A stretch of 64,000 nucleotides of DNA from Metabacillus mangrovi (GCF_009711125.1 NZ_WMIB01000015.1:1-64000); one strand, 5' to 3'. Shown: positions 18,146 to 27,727, numbered from the stretch's first letter. Numbers and translations: made by a program. The notes: generated by a model from the sequence alone, not told the origin.

Positions 18146-18802
18146 ATGAAAATTATTATATTTGGTGTAGGAGACCTTGCTAAACAACTTTACTACTATA
18201 TTAGTAGAGAGGAAAAGTATGAGCTGGAATATTTTTGTGTGAATAAATCTTTTTTCAGTGAAAGTAAGTATTTAGGGAAAGAAGTAATTACTTTTGAAGA
18301 TTGTTTAGGATTTCTATCTAATAAAGAATATAAGTTTATCTTAGGTGTAGGGTACAAGAATTTGAAAATGAGAAAAATAATTTTTGATATGATTAAAGAA
18401 AAAGGCTTTGATTTTATTAATTATATAAGTCCGAGTGCAACAGTCTATGGCGATATAAAAGGTGAAGGAAATATTATACTACCTAATGTTACAATAGAGC
18501 CATTTTCAGTTGTCAGAGATAACAATATAATATGGAGCAATTCTACAATTTGTCATGATAGTGTTATTGGAAATCATAATTTTATAGCAGCTAATTCTGT
18601 TGTGGGTGGTTTTTCTAAAATATTAGAGAATAATTTTTTAGGGTTTAATTCTATCATTAAAGATAACATTAGTGTGGAAAGGGAAGTGCTAATTGGAGCA
18701 AACAGTTTAGTGATAAAATCTCCAGAAAACTATAGTGTTTATTATGGGACACCTGCAAGGAAAATAAGAGAGCATTTTAAAAATGGTTTACAAATAGAAT
18801 GA
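18146..18802 (+). CDS. PglD/NeuD-like sugar O/N-acyltransferase (left-handed beta helix)
   Basis: The 218-residue protein has the NeuD/PglD architecture. An N-terminal Rossmann-like half (IIIFGVGDLAKQLYYYI) is followed by imperfect hexapeptide repeats (GDIKGEGNIILPNVTI, IGNHNFIAANSVVGGF, VLIGANSLVIKS) that form a left-handed beta helix. It ends with YYGTPARKI, the acetyltransferase tail. Enzymes of this type N-acetylate 4-amino-6-deoxy sugars. It is the best candidate to replace WecD and acetylate the WecE product. It lies 10 nt after the WecF-like gene. Confidence 0.82.
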   Translation: MKIIIFGVGDLAKQLYYYISREEKYELEYFCVNKSFFSESKYLGKEVITFEDCLGFLSNKEYKFILGVGYKNLKMRKIIFDMIKEKGFDFINYISPSATVYGDIKGEGNIILPNVTIEPFSVVRDNNIIWSNSTICHDSVIGNHNFIAANSVVGGFSKILENNFLGFNSIIKDNISVEREVLIGANSLVIKSPENYSVYYGTPARKIREHFKNGLQIE

Positions 18803-18878
18803 TTACCCCTACTCCATAACTTCAAATACCTTTTTGAATTACTATGAGTTTTTTCGTCTTATAAAAGGAGCGATTTAT

Positions 18879-20030
18879 ATTAAAAAGCTAGTTGTAATAG
18901 GTGCAAACGAATTTCAAAAGAAGTTAGTTGTAAGAGCAAATGAACTAGGTTATGAAACTCATGTCTTTGCGTGGGAAGAGGGAGCAGTTGCCAAGGAAAT
19001 AGCAGATTTTTTTTATCCTATTAGTATTACAGATAAAGAAAGTATTTTTAAATTTGTAAGTCAAATAAATCCTGATGGTATATGCTCTGTAGCATCTGAT
19101 ATGGCAATGCCTACAGTTAATTATATTGCAAAAAAATTAGGTTTAATAGGAAATTCGCTAGAGTCCACCGAATTAACAACAAATAAGTTTAAAATGAGGA
19201 AAGCTTTGAGTGAAGAAAACTTACCTTGCCCTAACTTTTATTTAGTGAAGGATAGCAACTCTATAGATTTTGAAGGAATAAAATTCCCTGTGATTATTAA
19301 ACCCATTGATAGGTCTGGCAGTAGGGGGATTCGAAGAGTAGAATATATTGATGAAATTGATAACGCGATTGAAAATGCCAAAACGGTCTCTAGTGAAGAT
19401 AGAGTCTTGGTTGAAGAATATATAGATGGAAAAGAATATAGCGTTGAACATATTACGCAAAATGGTAGACATATATTTTTACAAATAACAGAGAAGTTTA
19501 CAACTGGTGCACCTAATTTTATAGAAAAGGGACATCTATCACCAGCTAGATTGTCTAATGAAAAAAAGCAAGAAATTATTAACATAGTTGAAAAGTCTTT
19601 GAGTGTATTAAAAGTTGAGAATGGGGCATCTCATTCTGAAGTAAAAATAACACCAGATGGTAAAATAAAAATAATCGAAATTGCTGCAAGAATGGGTGGA
19701 GACTTTATTGGATCTGATATGGTTTACTTATCTACAGGTTTCGACTTTCTAGAAAGCGTAATAAGAGTAGCTGTTGGAGAACCAATAAAATTAGACGATT
19801 TTAATCCTATAGAAAAAAATTCTATGGTAAGTTTCATTTTTAATGATTTTGATAAAGGGAAGTTTGAATTTTTAAAAAAGATGTACCCAACCATTATCAA
19901 AGAATATTACATTAAAAAAGAAATGAACAACGTATATGATAGTTCTTCTAGAAATGGTTATTTTATTCTAGAGACCACTAATAAAGAGTTACTATCAGAA
20001 GTGTTAAAAGTAACTAACATGGAGGATTAA
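18879..20030 (+). CDS. ATP-grasp ligase, probable ATT start
   Basis: This ATP-grasp enzyme (383 residues from the preferred start) opens with a pre-ATP-grasp Rossmann segment (KKLVVIGANEFQKKLV). It then carries FPVIIKPIDRSGSRGIRRV, VEEYIDGKEYSVEHI and KIIEIAARMGGDFIGSD, the ATP- and magnesium-binding signatures. Such ligases join a carboxylate to an amine, so it could attach an amino or organic acid to a 4-amino sugar, or serve another precursor step. No ATG, GTG or TTG fits an RBS. AAAAGGAG ends 8 nt before an in-frame ATT at 18879, giving an (M)KKLVV start; the only alternative, TTG at 18834, has no RBS. It ends 3 nt before wecE. Confidence 0.82.
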   Translation: MKKLVVIGANEFQKKLVVRANELGYETHVFAWEEGAVAKEIADFFYPISITDKESIFKFVSQINPDGICSVASDMAMPTVNYIAKKLGLIGNSLESTELTTNKFKMRKALSEENLPCPNFYLVKDSNSIDFEGIKFPVIIKPIDRSGSRGIRRVEYIDEIDNAIENAKTVSSEDRVLVEEYIDGKEYSVEHITQNGRHIFLQITEKFTTGAPNFIEKGHLSPARLSNEKKQEIINIVEKSLSVLKVENGASHSEVKITPDGKIKIIEIAARMGGDFIGSDMVYLSTGFDFLESVIRVAVGEPIKLDDFNPIEKNSMVSFIFNDFDKGKFEFLKKMYPTIIKEYYIKKEMNNVYDSSSRNGYFILETTNKELLSEVLKVTNMED

Positions 20031-20033
20031 GAC

Positions 20034-21209
20034 ATGATAGTATTTAATGTACCGCCTCTTGTGGGAAATGAAGAAGCTTATATCGGACAAGCTATTAAAA
20101 AAAATCAAAAACTTTGTGGAGATGGTCCCTTTACTAAAAAGTGTAATTCCTGGTTTGAAGAGCACTTTAATACTCCCAAAGCTTTACTAACAACTTCATG
20201 TACTCATGCTCTAGAGATGGCTGCCCTTTTGATTAATATTAAACCAGGTGATGAAGTGATTGCTCCTTCATATACTTTTGTGTCAACAGTAAATGCTTTT
20301 GTTTTACGTGGTGCAAAAATAGTATTTGTTGACATTCGTCCAGATACTATGAATATTGATGAAACCCTAATTGAAGCAGCGATTACAAATAAAACGAAAG
20401 CAATCATTCCTGTTCATTATGCAGGAGTAGCTTGTGAGATGGATAGGATTATGGAAATTGCTAATCATCACAAACTATTTGTAGTAGAAGATGCGGCACA
20501 GGGAGTAATGGCAACTTATAAAGGGAAGATGCTTGGGACGATTAGTGATCTGGGCTGCTATAGTTTTCATGAGACAAAAAATTATTCTATGGGAGAAGGA
20601 GGGGCACTTCTTATTCAAAATAAAGAATTTATGGAGCGCGCAGAGTTTATCCGTGAAAAAGGAACAAATCGTAGTAGGTTCATTCGTGGACAAGTAGACA
20701 AATATACATGGATAGACATTGGAAGTTCATATCTTCCTAGCGAATTAAATGCAGCATACTTGTTTGCTCAGTTGGAGGAAGCTGCTAAAATAAATAATAA
20801 CCGTTTAAAAACTTGGGAAATTTACTATAATGGTTTGAGAGAGCTTGAAGAAAAAGGTTATATTCAATTACCGGTTATTCCGGAAAATTGTAATCATAAT
20901 GCGCATATGTTTTATATTAAGTGCCGTGATATTGAAGAAAGAACTAAGCTTATTAAATTCATGGAAGAGAGTAATATTCAGACAGTATTTCATTATATTC
21001 CTCTGCATTCGTCTAAAGCTGGAATGAAGTACGGAGAGTTTTCTGGAAAAGATAGGTACACCACAAAAGAAAGTAAACGTTTGGTTAGGTTACCATTGTA
21101 TTATGGGATTGATCCTGAATCTGTATGTACTGTAATATCACATATTAAAAAGTTCTATAAAATGAATAACGAAAGAACTAATGATATAAACAAAATGGTA
21201 TTACTGTAA
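20034..21209 (+). CDS. wecE: WecE/RffA-like dTDP-4-amino-4,6-dideoxygalactose transaminase
   Basis: The 391-residue DegT/DnrJ/EryC1 aminotransferase is very close to enterobacterial WecE along its length. Shared stretches include KLCGDGPFT, FVSTVNAFVLRGAKIVF, DIRPDTMNIDETLIEAAI, IPVHYAGVACEMD and SFHETKNYSMGEGGA; the lysine of HETKNY binds PLP. It converts dTDP-4-keto-6-deoxyglucose, the product of RmlA and RmlB, to dTDP-Fuc4N. An ATG at 20034 follows GGAGG. Finding so typical a WecE in a Gram-positive cluster is notable. Confidence 0.93.
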   Translation: MIVFNVPPLVGNEEAYIGQAIKKNQKLCGDGPFTKKCNSWFEEHFNTPKALLTTSCTHALEMAALLINIKPGDEVIAPSYTFVSTVNAFVLRGAKIVFVDIRPDTMNIDETLIEAAITNKTKAIIPVHYAGVACEMDRIMEIANHHKLFVVEDAAQGVMATYKGKMLGTISDLGCYSFHETKNYSMGEGGALLIQNKEFMERAEFIREKGTNRSRFIRGQVDKYTWIDIGSSYLPSELNAAYLFAQLEEAAKINNNRLKTWEIYYNGLRELEEKGYIQLPVIPENCNHNAHMFYIKCRDIEERTKLIKFMEESNIQTVFHYIPLHSSKAGMKYGEFSGKDRYTTKESKRLVRLPLYYGIDPESVCTVISHIKKFYKMNNERTNDINKMVLL

Positions 21210-21223
21210 AAATAAGGGGAAAC

Positions 21224-22528
21224 GTGAAGAGAATAAATATGTTGTCGGAAAATAGGTTTTTTAAGAATATTGTATTGGTGGCAAGTGGCACAGCCTTTGC
21301 TCAAATACTAAGTATAGCTATGTCTCCCATTATTACAAGAATATATCCGCCAGAAGAATATGGGGTTTTATCAGTTTTTGTGTCACTGTTATCCCTTATT
21401 AGTATAGGTGCTTCTTTAGATTTTCAAAAAGCAGTTCCAATTGCAGATGATGACCAATCTGCTTATAATTTAATTGTAGGTGCATTCTTAATATTAATAA
21501 GCTTTTGTGTGACATTAATAACTGTTTTTGCTTTTTGGGGAGAACAGGTCTTTAATTTATTAAATAGTGAAGTTTTAATAGACTATATGTATTTAATAGC
21601 GATAGGTGTTTTATTTATAGGTGTATATAATATTATGCTACACTGGTCTTTACGCATTAAAGATTTTCGAGTAATTACAAGAACAACTGTTACTCAGAGT
21701 ATTGCATCTAACTTAAGCAAAATCGGTTTAGGTTTAATGGGATTAGGTTCTCTAGGCTTAATTTTAGGCCAGATTATCGGGCAAAGTGGAGGGATTGCTA
21801 GACTTTCATTTCCGCTAATAGAGAAGAGAAGGGAAATAATAAACGTCATAAAATGGAGCGAGATACGCAAACAGTTAACTCGATATATCAAATTTCCATT
21901 GTTCTCTGCTCCCAGCAACTATATTTACACAGCAGGTAATGAAGTTCCACTCATAATATTAACCTCTTTATATGGAACTACTGTGGCTGGATTATATGGT
22001 TTAGCAAATTCAATTGTTAGTTTACCTATAAGTTTATTAGCAATGTCAATTTCGCAAGTCTTCTATTCGGAAACGGCTAGTATTGGAAAGAGCAATCCCC
22101 AAAAAATAAAGTCACTGTCGTTGGAACTTTCTGGTAAATTAGCTTTAATTGGACTTTTACCTCTATTAGTATTCGTATTATTTGGCCCTTGGATATTTAG
22201 TGTTGCTTTTGGCCATCATTGGTATGATGCAGGTAAATATGCTCGTGTATTGGCATTTATTGTTTATGTGCATTTTGTAATATTACCTGTTGGTCGTATA
22301 CTAGAAGTAATTGAGAAACAAAACATAGGTTTAGTAATTAATTTATTTCGTTTGGTGGTAATTATTCTTACTTTTATCATTTCGAAATTTTTGCAATTTA
22401 CAGATATTCAGACTATCACATTATACGCACTAGTAAATATTGCGAGCTACATTATATCTTTTATTATTGTTCAATTAATATTAACTAAGGAAATCCAATT
22501 TTCAAGGGAATTTCGTAAAAAATTATAA
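21224..22528 (+). CDS. Wzx-like polysaccharide flippase (MOP superfamily)
   Basis: The 434-residue protein has about 12 transmembrane helices and starts with the Wzx-type segment VLVASGTAFAQILSIAMSPIITRIYPPEEYG, here split by short turns. The PEEYGVLSVF and KFPLFSAPSNYI segments are typical of PST/RfbX flippases. It should translocate the undecaprenyl-linked repeat unit across the membrane. The GTG start at 21224 follows AAGGGGA. A terminator-like hairpin follows, dividing it from rmlA. Confidence 0.88.
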   Translation: MKRINMLSENRFFKNIVLVASGTAFAQILSIAMSPIITRIYPPEEYGVLSVFVSLLSLISIGASLDFQKAVPIADDDQSAYNLIVGAFLILISFCVTLITVFAFWGEQVFNLLNSEVLIDYMYLIAIGVLFIGVYNIMLHWSLRIKDFRVITRTTVTQSIASNLSKIGLGLMGLGSLGLILGQIIGQSGGIARLSFPLIEKRREIINVIKWSEIRKQLTRYIKFPLFSAPSNYIYTAGNEVPLIILTSLYGTTVAGLYGLANSIVSLPISLLAMSISQVFYSETASIGKSNPQKIKSLSLELSGKLALIGLLPLLVFVLFGPWIFSVAFGHHWYDAGKYARVLAFIVYVHFVILPVGRILEVIEKQNIGLVINLFRLVVIILTFIISKFLQFTDIQTITLYALVNIASYIISFIIVQLILTKEIQFSREFRKKL

Positions 22529-22552
22529 GCCAAAGTTTTGTATGAATACGTC

Positions 22553-22583
22553 TAAGCCTCTTATATAAAAGAGTGCTTTTTTT
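22553..22583 (+). terminator. Terminator-like hairpin between wzx and rmlA
   Basis: AAGC-TCTT pairs with AAGA-GCTT around a short AT loop and is followed by TTTTTTT. Confidence 0.55.
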
Positions 22584-22607
22584 AATTATTTAAGGGGGTT
22601 ACATTTA

Positions 22608-23504
22608 ATGAAAGGTATTATATTAGCAGGTGGGTCTGGGACACGTCTATATCCACTAACGAAGGCTGTATCAAAACAAATTTTACCTATTTATGATAAA
22701 CCTATGATCTATTATCCAATTTCAGTTTTAATGTTAGCAGGGATAAGAGAAGTATTAATAATCTCCACCCCTAGAGACATTGGGGTTTTTAAAGAATTAC
22801 TTGGTAATGGTAAATATATTGGTATGTCTTTTGAATATGCTGTGCAAGACCAACCTAATGGCTTAGCTGAGGCGTTTATTATTGGTGAAGAGTTTATTGG
22901 TGATTCTTCTGTGGCACTTATTTTGGGGGACAATATTTTTTATGGATCGAATTTTGGAAATCGACTTATGGATGTTGCTAAACTAGAAAAAGGTGCTACT
23001 ATCTTTGGCTGTTTTGTAAAAGATCCACGAGCGTATGGAGTTGTCGAAGTTGATGAGAATTTCAAGGCTATTTCAATTGAAGAAAAGCCTGAGGATCCAA
23101 AATCTTCTTTTGCTGTTCCGGGTTTATATTTCTTTGACAATAATGTAATAAAAGTGGCTAAAATGGTAGAACCATCTACAAGAGGTGAGAAGGAAATTAC
23201 ATCAGTTATAAACCATTATCTTGAAGTAGAAATGTTAAATGTTGAACTTGCTGGGCGTGGTTTAGCTTGGTTGGATACAGGTACACATGAATCTCTACTT
23301 GAAGCTTCAAACTTTGTTGAGGCTGTACAAAAGCGTCAAGGTCTTTATATTGCCTGTATTGAGGAGATTGCTTTTCGTAAAGGATATATTAATCTTAAAC
23401 AATTACGTATTTTAGCCGAGCCATTACTTAAAACTGAGTATGGACAGTATTTAAAAGAAATTGCTGATTCTGAAGAGAAAAAGAGAATAAATGTAAAAAT
23501 GTAA
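22608..23504 (+). CDS. rmlA: Glucose-1-phosphate thymidylyltransferase
   Basis: The 298-residue nucleotidyltransferase begins [17 protein letters not shown] and contains [30 protein letters not shown] and [15 protein letters not shown], the complete RmlA signature set. It makes dTDP-glucose from glucose-1-phosphate and dTTP. Only rmlA and rmlB are present; rmlC and rmlD are absent, so the pathway leads to a 4-keto-6-deoxy intermediate for WecE rather than to rhamnose. The ATG follows AAGGGGG. Confidence 0.95.
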   Translation: MKGIILAGGSGTRLYPLTKAVSKQILPIYDKPMIYYPISVLMLAGIREVLIISTPRDIGVFKELLGNGKYIGMSFEYAVQDQPNGLAEAFIIGEEFIGDSSVALILGDNIFYGSNFGNRLMDVAKLEKGATIFGCFVKDPRAYGVVEVDENFKAISIEEKPEDPKSSFAVPGLYFFDNNVIKVAKMVEPSTRGEKEITSVINHYLEVEMLNVELAGRGLAWLDTGTHESLLEASNFVEAVQKRQGLYIACIEEIAFRKGYINLKQLRILAEPLLKTEYGQYLKEIADSEEKKRINVKM

Positions 23505-23576
23505 CATGTAATTGGATATTTGTATATTGTATATTATAATGAGAAAATTAATGCAATTATTAGGAGAGTTGAAATA

Positions 23577-24599
23577 ATGATCAAGAAGAAAGTCCTTGTA
23601 ACTGGTGGTGCAGGTTTTATTGGTGGGAATTTTGTTCAGTACATGATAAATAATTATGCTAACTATGATATTTATAATTTGGATTTTTTAACCTATGCAG
23701 GAGATCTAACTAAGCATCGTAATATTGAAACAACAGAAAACTATCATTTTATAAAAGCGGATATTGAAGATCGGGAAACAATCATTCCGCTTTTTGAAAA
23801 AGAAAAGTTTGATTATGTAGTTCATTTTGCGGCCGAAAGCCATGTAGATCGTTCAATCACTGATCCAAGTGTTTTTGTTCGGACAAATGTACTGGGTACA
23901 CAAGTTCTTTTAGATGCGGCTAAACAAGTAGGTATTACAAAATTTGTACATGTATCAACGGATGAAGTGTATGGAGAATTGGATTTTAATCCAGCAACAT
24001 TTTTCACTGAAGAAACACCGTTACAACCGAATAGCCCTTATAGTGCGAGCAAAGCTTCTTCTGACTTATTAGTCCGAGCATACCATGAAACATATGGATT
24101 ACCAATCAACATCACCCGCTGTTCAAATAATTACGGACCTTATCATTTTCCAGAAAAGTTAATTCCATTAACGATCTCCAGAATATTAAATGACCAAAAA
24201 GTTCCTGTATACGGTGATGGTAAAAATATTCGTGATTGGTTACATGTCATTGATCATTGTGCGGCTATTGATTTAGTGATGCATCAGGGAGTGAATGGAG
24301 AAGTATATAATGTTGGTGGTCATAATGAAAAACCAAATTTAGAAGTCGTTAAAACGATTATTAATGCTTTAGGTAAATCACAGGATTTGATTGAGTTTGT
24401 TGAAGACCGTCTAGGGCATGATAAACGGTATGCTATTGATCCTACTAAATTAGAAAAGTTAGGTTGGAAACCAATGTATACGTTTGAAGCAGGTATCGCT
24501 CAAACTATTCAATGGTATCTTGATAACAAAGAATGGTGGGAGCAAATCATAAGCGGTGAGTATCAAAAATATTTTGATGAACAGTATATTTTGAAATAA
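23577..24599 (+). CDS. rmlB: dTDP-glucose 4,6-dehydratase
   Basis: This 340-residue extended SDR begins KVLVTGGAGFIGGNFV and has HFAAESHVDRSI, the STDEVYGEL segment and the YSASKA catalytic dyad, followed by NNYGPYHFPEKLIP and GKNIRDWLHV. All RmlB residues that can be checked by eye are present. It produces dTDP-4-keto-6-deoxyglucose. The ATG at 23577 follows AGGAGAG; the frame open upstream from 23520 lacks an RBS. It is the last gene of the polysaccharide cluster. Confidence 0.95.
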   Translation: MIKKKVLVTGGAGFIGGNFVQYMINNYANYDIYNLDFLTYAGDLTKHRNIETTENYHFIKADIEDRETIIPLFEKEKFDYVVHFAAESHVDRSITDPSVFVRTNVLGTQVLLDAAKQVGITKFVHVSTDEVYGELDFNPATFFTEETPLQPNSPYSASKASSDLLVRAYHETYGLPINITRCSNNYGPYHFPEKLIPLTISRILNDQKVPVYGDGKNIRDWLHVIDHCAAIDLVMHQGVNGEVYNVGGHNEKPNLEVVKTIINALGKSQDLIEFVEDRLGHDKRYAIDPTKLEKLGWKPMYTFEAGIAQTIQWYLDNKEWWEQIISGEYQKYFDEQYILK

Positions 24600-24688
24600 A
24601 AATGCACCTGGATATTGGGTGTTTTGAAAGTGACTAAAAATAAATAACTCTAATTTTGGCAGGCTTAAAGAGGTAAGTTTGCCATTGG

Positions 24689-24732
24689 GAAGCATCGAAA
24701 AAAAGTCGTGCCGGTATTCATGCTTCTTTTTT
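24689..24732 (+). terminator. GAAGCA...TGCTTC-type terminator after rmlB
   Basis: GAAGCAT and ATGCTTC enclose a 24-nt loop with a TCGNNNAAAGTCGTGCCGG-like middle and are followed by TTTTTT. It is one of at least five terminators in the window sharing the GAAGCA/TGCTTC stem. Confidence 0.65.
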
Positions 24733-24995
24733 ACATAATATAGAGTAATTGAAGAACTAAATGGTTCACGAAACTAATTTGTAAGTGCGTTAATGCTGTA
24801 TAATTATGTCCAAATGTTGAAGATATTATTTGTTCAAGAGCTGATCTTATTTATTAAGTCTTTAATTCACATTGAGAAAGTAAAATAGGAGGTTATACTT
24901 TATAAGAGCAGCGGTTCCAATAAACAATTTTCCGACTTTTATTTTTGAGGCTTATTCTTTAATATCTACCTACTTTTGTTTTGTTCTAGAACTAG

Positions 24996-25018
24996 AGGAT
25001 TTTATGCCCTCTTTTTTG
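24996..25018 (+). terminator. Short terminator-like hairpin in gene-free DNA
   Basis: AGAGG and CCTCT flank an ATTTTATGC loop and are followed by TTTTTT. About 100 bp upstream is AGGAGG (24888-24893) followed by an open stretch lacking a normal start codon. It may mark the end of a decayed small gene. Otherwise 24733-25185 holds nothing recognisable. Confidence 0.45.
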
Positions 25019-25185
25019 TTTACGTAATAGTGATACTCTGTCAATTAAGTAAACACATAAAATTAATAAAAGGTAATGGCTTCTTTTTTGCATATACTTG
25101 GCGGAAATTCGATAGGACTCCAAGTCCAATGGGCTCTGAAAGTCTATTAAACTGACTGATAAGGCCCTCTCACTTCTCTGTAATA

Positions 25186-25390
25186 CTACAGTTCATACTC
25201 AAAAGACGACAAGTAATTAGAGGCGGAGCGAATGCGTTTCGCATTATAAAAATGCACGAAGTACTCAAAAATCTTCTGTATCACATGTTCCTTTGTTTCG
25301 AACGAATTTTATAGAGATCAGCCCACGCTTAAAGACACCGTGAAACGATTCAATGCAAGCGTTATCGAAACTTTCCTTTCCGGCTTCTAC
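25186..25390 (-). pseudogene. IS3-family transposase (OrfB) C-terminal remnant
   Basis: On the minus strand one frame reads DNACIESFHGVFKRGLIS and, after a frameshift, the next reads QKIFEYFVHFYNAKRIRSAS, then SNYLSSFEYEL and a stop. This is the final ~65 residues of an IS3-type DDE transposase, including the region of the catalytic glutamate (CIESFH). The N-terminal part, OrfA and both ends are missing. It is a dead fragment and indicates past insertion in this remnant-rich stretch. Confidence 0.85.
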
Positions 25391-25573
25391 TCGTATACAT
25401 CCACTTTGCACGAAAGAGGGTGAAATTCCTAGCACGTATCTCCCTGATTTAAATTATGCACGATACTTGGATTTGGAGGTTCGGCCAGAAGAGAAGGTTT
25501 TAGTGTCGTTATTACAACCTATTTGGACTTTGGTCAACCGATGACTTGTGTGTCATCGAATACTCCGATGAGG

Positions 25574-25606
25574 AGAAGCACCGGGACGGTCCTTGTGCTT
25601 CTTTTT
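25574..25606 (+). terminator. GAAGCAC...GTGCTTC-type terminator
   Basis: AGAAGCAC and GTGCTTCT form the stem around CGGGACGGTCCTT and a T-run follows. No gene precedes it on this strand, so it seems to be left over from a lost gene or to be a mobile repeat. Confidence 0.65.
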
Positions 25607-25934
25607 CATTTAGTGGAATTAAATTGCTCGTAAGAGCTCTTATTTGCAGAAAGTTAATGACGTCCTGTAATGTCCTGATTATGTCCTCGAACTGAAGGGG
25701 TTTTTAACTATTTCTTTAAAATTTTTCAGAATTAACTTGAATCCTCATGAGCCACCTTATGGTTGTCGTTATATTTGGTAGGCTTTAATGAACGAAGAAA
25801 CAGGGAATATCAAATTATTTTGTCTTTGTAATATTTTTAATAATTTGGTAGATTTATGATCATCCTATCCATCATCAAATCTAGCTGTACGTTCATTCTT
25901 TACCTCAAAGCCTATCATTATTATTAAATCAAAT

Positions 25935-26544
25935 TTATATGATAAGCAATAAATCACCTTGAAGAATTCGGTCAGCAAGGTGAACATCCCGCTCCCAGGA
26001 ACGATAATCTAACTCATCTTCTCTTTTAGCCTTTGCCGCACGTTCCCTTAATTGCTGAGTGTCTTTTTCTTGCTGGTTAAACATTTTGGACATAGTTCCT
26101 GGTTTGTATTGAATTAGCAGAGGCATGGCTTTACTTTCGGCCGGTCCATTTCATGAGATGGATATGGAGAGGGTGAATGATAAATTGTCGCCAATTTACA
26201 GGCACATCTGCTTCTTTATGTATAGAATGAATGAGCTCTAACTTGTTATGATGCAACTCGACTTGCAGCCTTGCCGCTCAAGCTAATTTTGAAGGTCTAT
26301 TTCCTTCTGCCGTGCTGCCAATTCCCTCTGCCTTTGAAACGCTACAGTTTTCTTCCCTTTCCCATGCTGAACAGAATAAGACAGGCCACTTCTCGGAATT
26401 CCAGCCGTTGTCCGGCTACCTGACCTGGAATTTACACTATGCCGAAGACTTTGCACTCCAGCACTGATTCCAACGCTCTTCCGTCCTAAATACACTCTTA
26501 CCCCGGGTGCAATTTTTAAAGCTCTTTCGAAAACCCAATCCCAT
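25935..26544 (-). pseudogene. DUF4236-family protein, broken by several frameshifts
   Basis: A good RBS (GGAGG at about 26555-26559) precedes ATG at 26544 and the peptide starts MGLGFRKSFK. The reading then shifts to KIAPGVRVYL, GRKSVGISAG, RTTAGIPRSGLSYS, the DUF4236 core. After a stop it shifts again to QVELHHNKLELIHSIHKEAD. The C-terminal piece (YKPGTMSKMFNQQEK...WERDVHLADRILQGD) is in a third frame. The order matches a complete gene of this family, so at least three indels have killed it. The function of DUF4236 proteins is unknown. Confidence 0.8.
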
Positions 26545-26739
26545 TTATTTAACACCTCCGTTGTAAGTGTATCATTTTACAATAAAGACTAGGAGAATCA
26601 TCATACGCTCTCTTCTTCACCTTTCCCAGTTCACATATAGCTTGAAGTTACTCTATAAAGGTTAACCATAATCGTATTGAGATTTTTTGAGAACTAGAAG
26701 CAGTTGGTACAATAGATTCAAGGATAACTTCGGTTGTAA

Positions 26740-27648
26740 GACCATAGGTAAGTGGAAAAACAGAAAAAAATTCCTCAGTTACTATTAAAGAAGGATCCAC
26801 AGTATTAGCTACTACAAAGGCCTCTTACATTGGACCTTATACCTTTAATCCACTAGAGTTAAAAGGTGGAATAAAGTTATTCATTATAGCAACGGATAAA
26901 GGAGGTAACATCAGTAAGGGAAAGGAAGTAATCGTATTGGATTTGTCCATATCCCAAATTTCTGTATCGGCATTAAATGACAGTTCAATTTCAATTAAAG
27001 AAGCAGAAGCAAATGCAAAAGTGTATGCAATGAATGGAAAAAGAAATTAGGCGGATCAATTGCAAAGAATGGTGTGTATACACCATTAAGATTACGAAGC
27101 AAAATGCAAGCATACTATTTATTGTATGCTGTTGATATGGAAGGAAACTTTAGTCTCAAAATAATGGAACCACCCCAAGTATTCCAACAGTTAATCCTAT
27201 TCATGACAACGCAACAGTCATTATAGGTAAAGCAGAATCAAATGCAACAGTATATGCTATGATCCGAACATCGATAGGATATAAGGAAATTGGAGAAGCA
27301 ATATCAAAAAATGGCTCTTATTCAATTAAAATTCCAAAACAAAAAGCATGAACAGCTATTACTTTGTATGCTTTCGATTCTACGTTAAATATAAGTCCTG
27401 AAAAGACAAGTAAAGTCCTGAATAAAACCACTCCAGGCAATCCGACGATTAATAAAGTTACAACTAAGAAAGAAACGGTCACTAGTAAAGGCGGTAGCGA
27501 AAAAATTGGGCAAGGCACTGTTGATACCAAATGGAATTCTAAAGTTAAAATCAAAGCTCAGAAGAAAGGATCCGTCTTAAAGTTGTATGCTCAAGATCCT
27601 CTAATAAGATTAAAAGTAGAATTGTTAAGGTTCTTTAAGGCAGATTAG
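26740..27648 (+). pseudogene. Bacterial Ig-like repeat surface protein, degraded
   Basis: Four related units can be read, in changing frames: VTIKEGSTVLATTKA...LFIIATDKGGNIS, then KEAEANAKVYAMNG...YLLYAVDMEGNFS, then GKAESNATVYAMI...YSIKIPKQKA(stop)TAITLYAFDSTLNIS, and TSKGGSEKIGQGTVDTKWN...KGSVLKLYAQDPL. The pattern (A/E-x-A-N-x-x-V-Y-A...LYA-x-D-x-x-x-N-x-S) is typical of Big-type Ig domains in secreted Bacillus proteins. Frameshifts near 27050 and 27180 and an in-frame TGA near 27350 show it is not functional. The N-terminal signal region is gone. Confidence 0.75.
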
Positions 27649-27693
27649 GAAAGGATTCTCAAGTTGACAACTCAGCAATACACTTTACAATAA

Positions 27694-27727
27694 GAAAGAA
27701 CAGCACCTTCACGTGCTGTTCTTTCTC
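27694..27727. terminator. Bidirectional terminator
   Basis: GAAAGAACAGCAC and GTGCTGTTCTTTC form a perfect 13-bp stem with a 6-nt loop and AT-rich flanks on both sides. It can end both the Ig-repeat remnant and the minus-strand coiled-coil gene. Confidence 0.8.

Noticed and set aside
24888-25017. Small gene following AGGAGG at 24888
   Set aside because: An open stretch follows but has no ATG, GTG or TTG in a usable position, and its sequence gives no recognisable peptide.
25353-25544. 63-codon plus-strand frame next to the IS3 remnant
   Set aside because: Its first part is antisense to the transposase remnant, there is no RBS and no recognisable protein.
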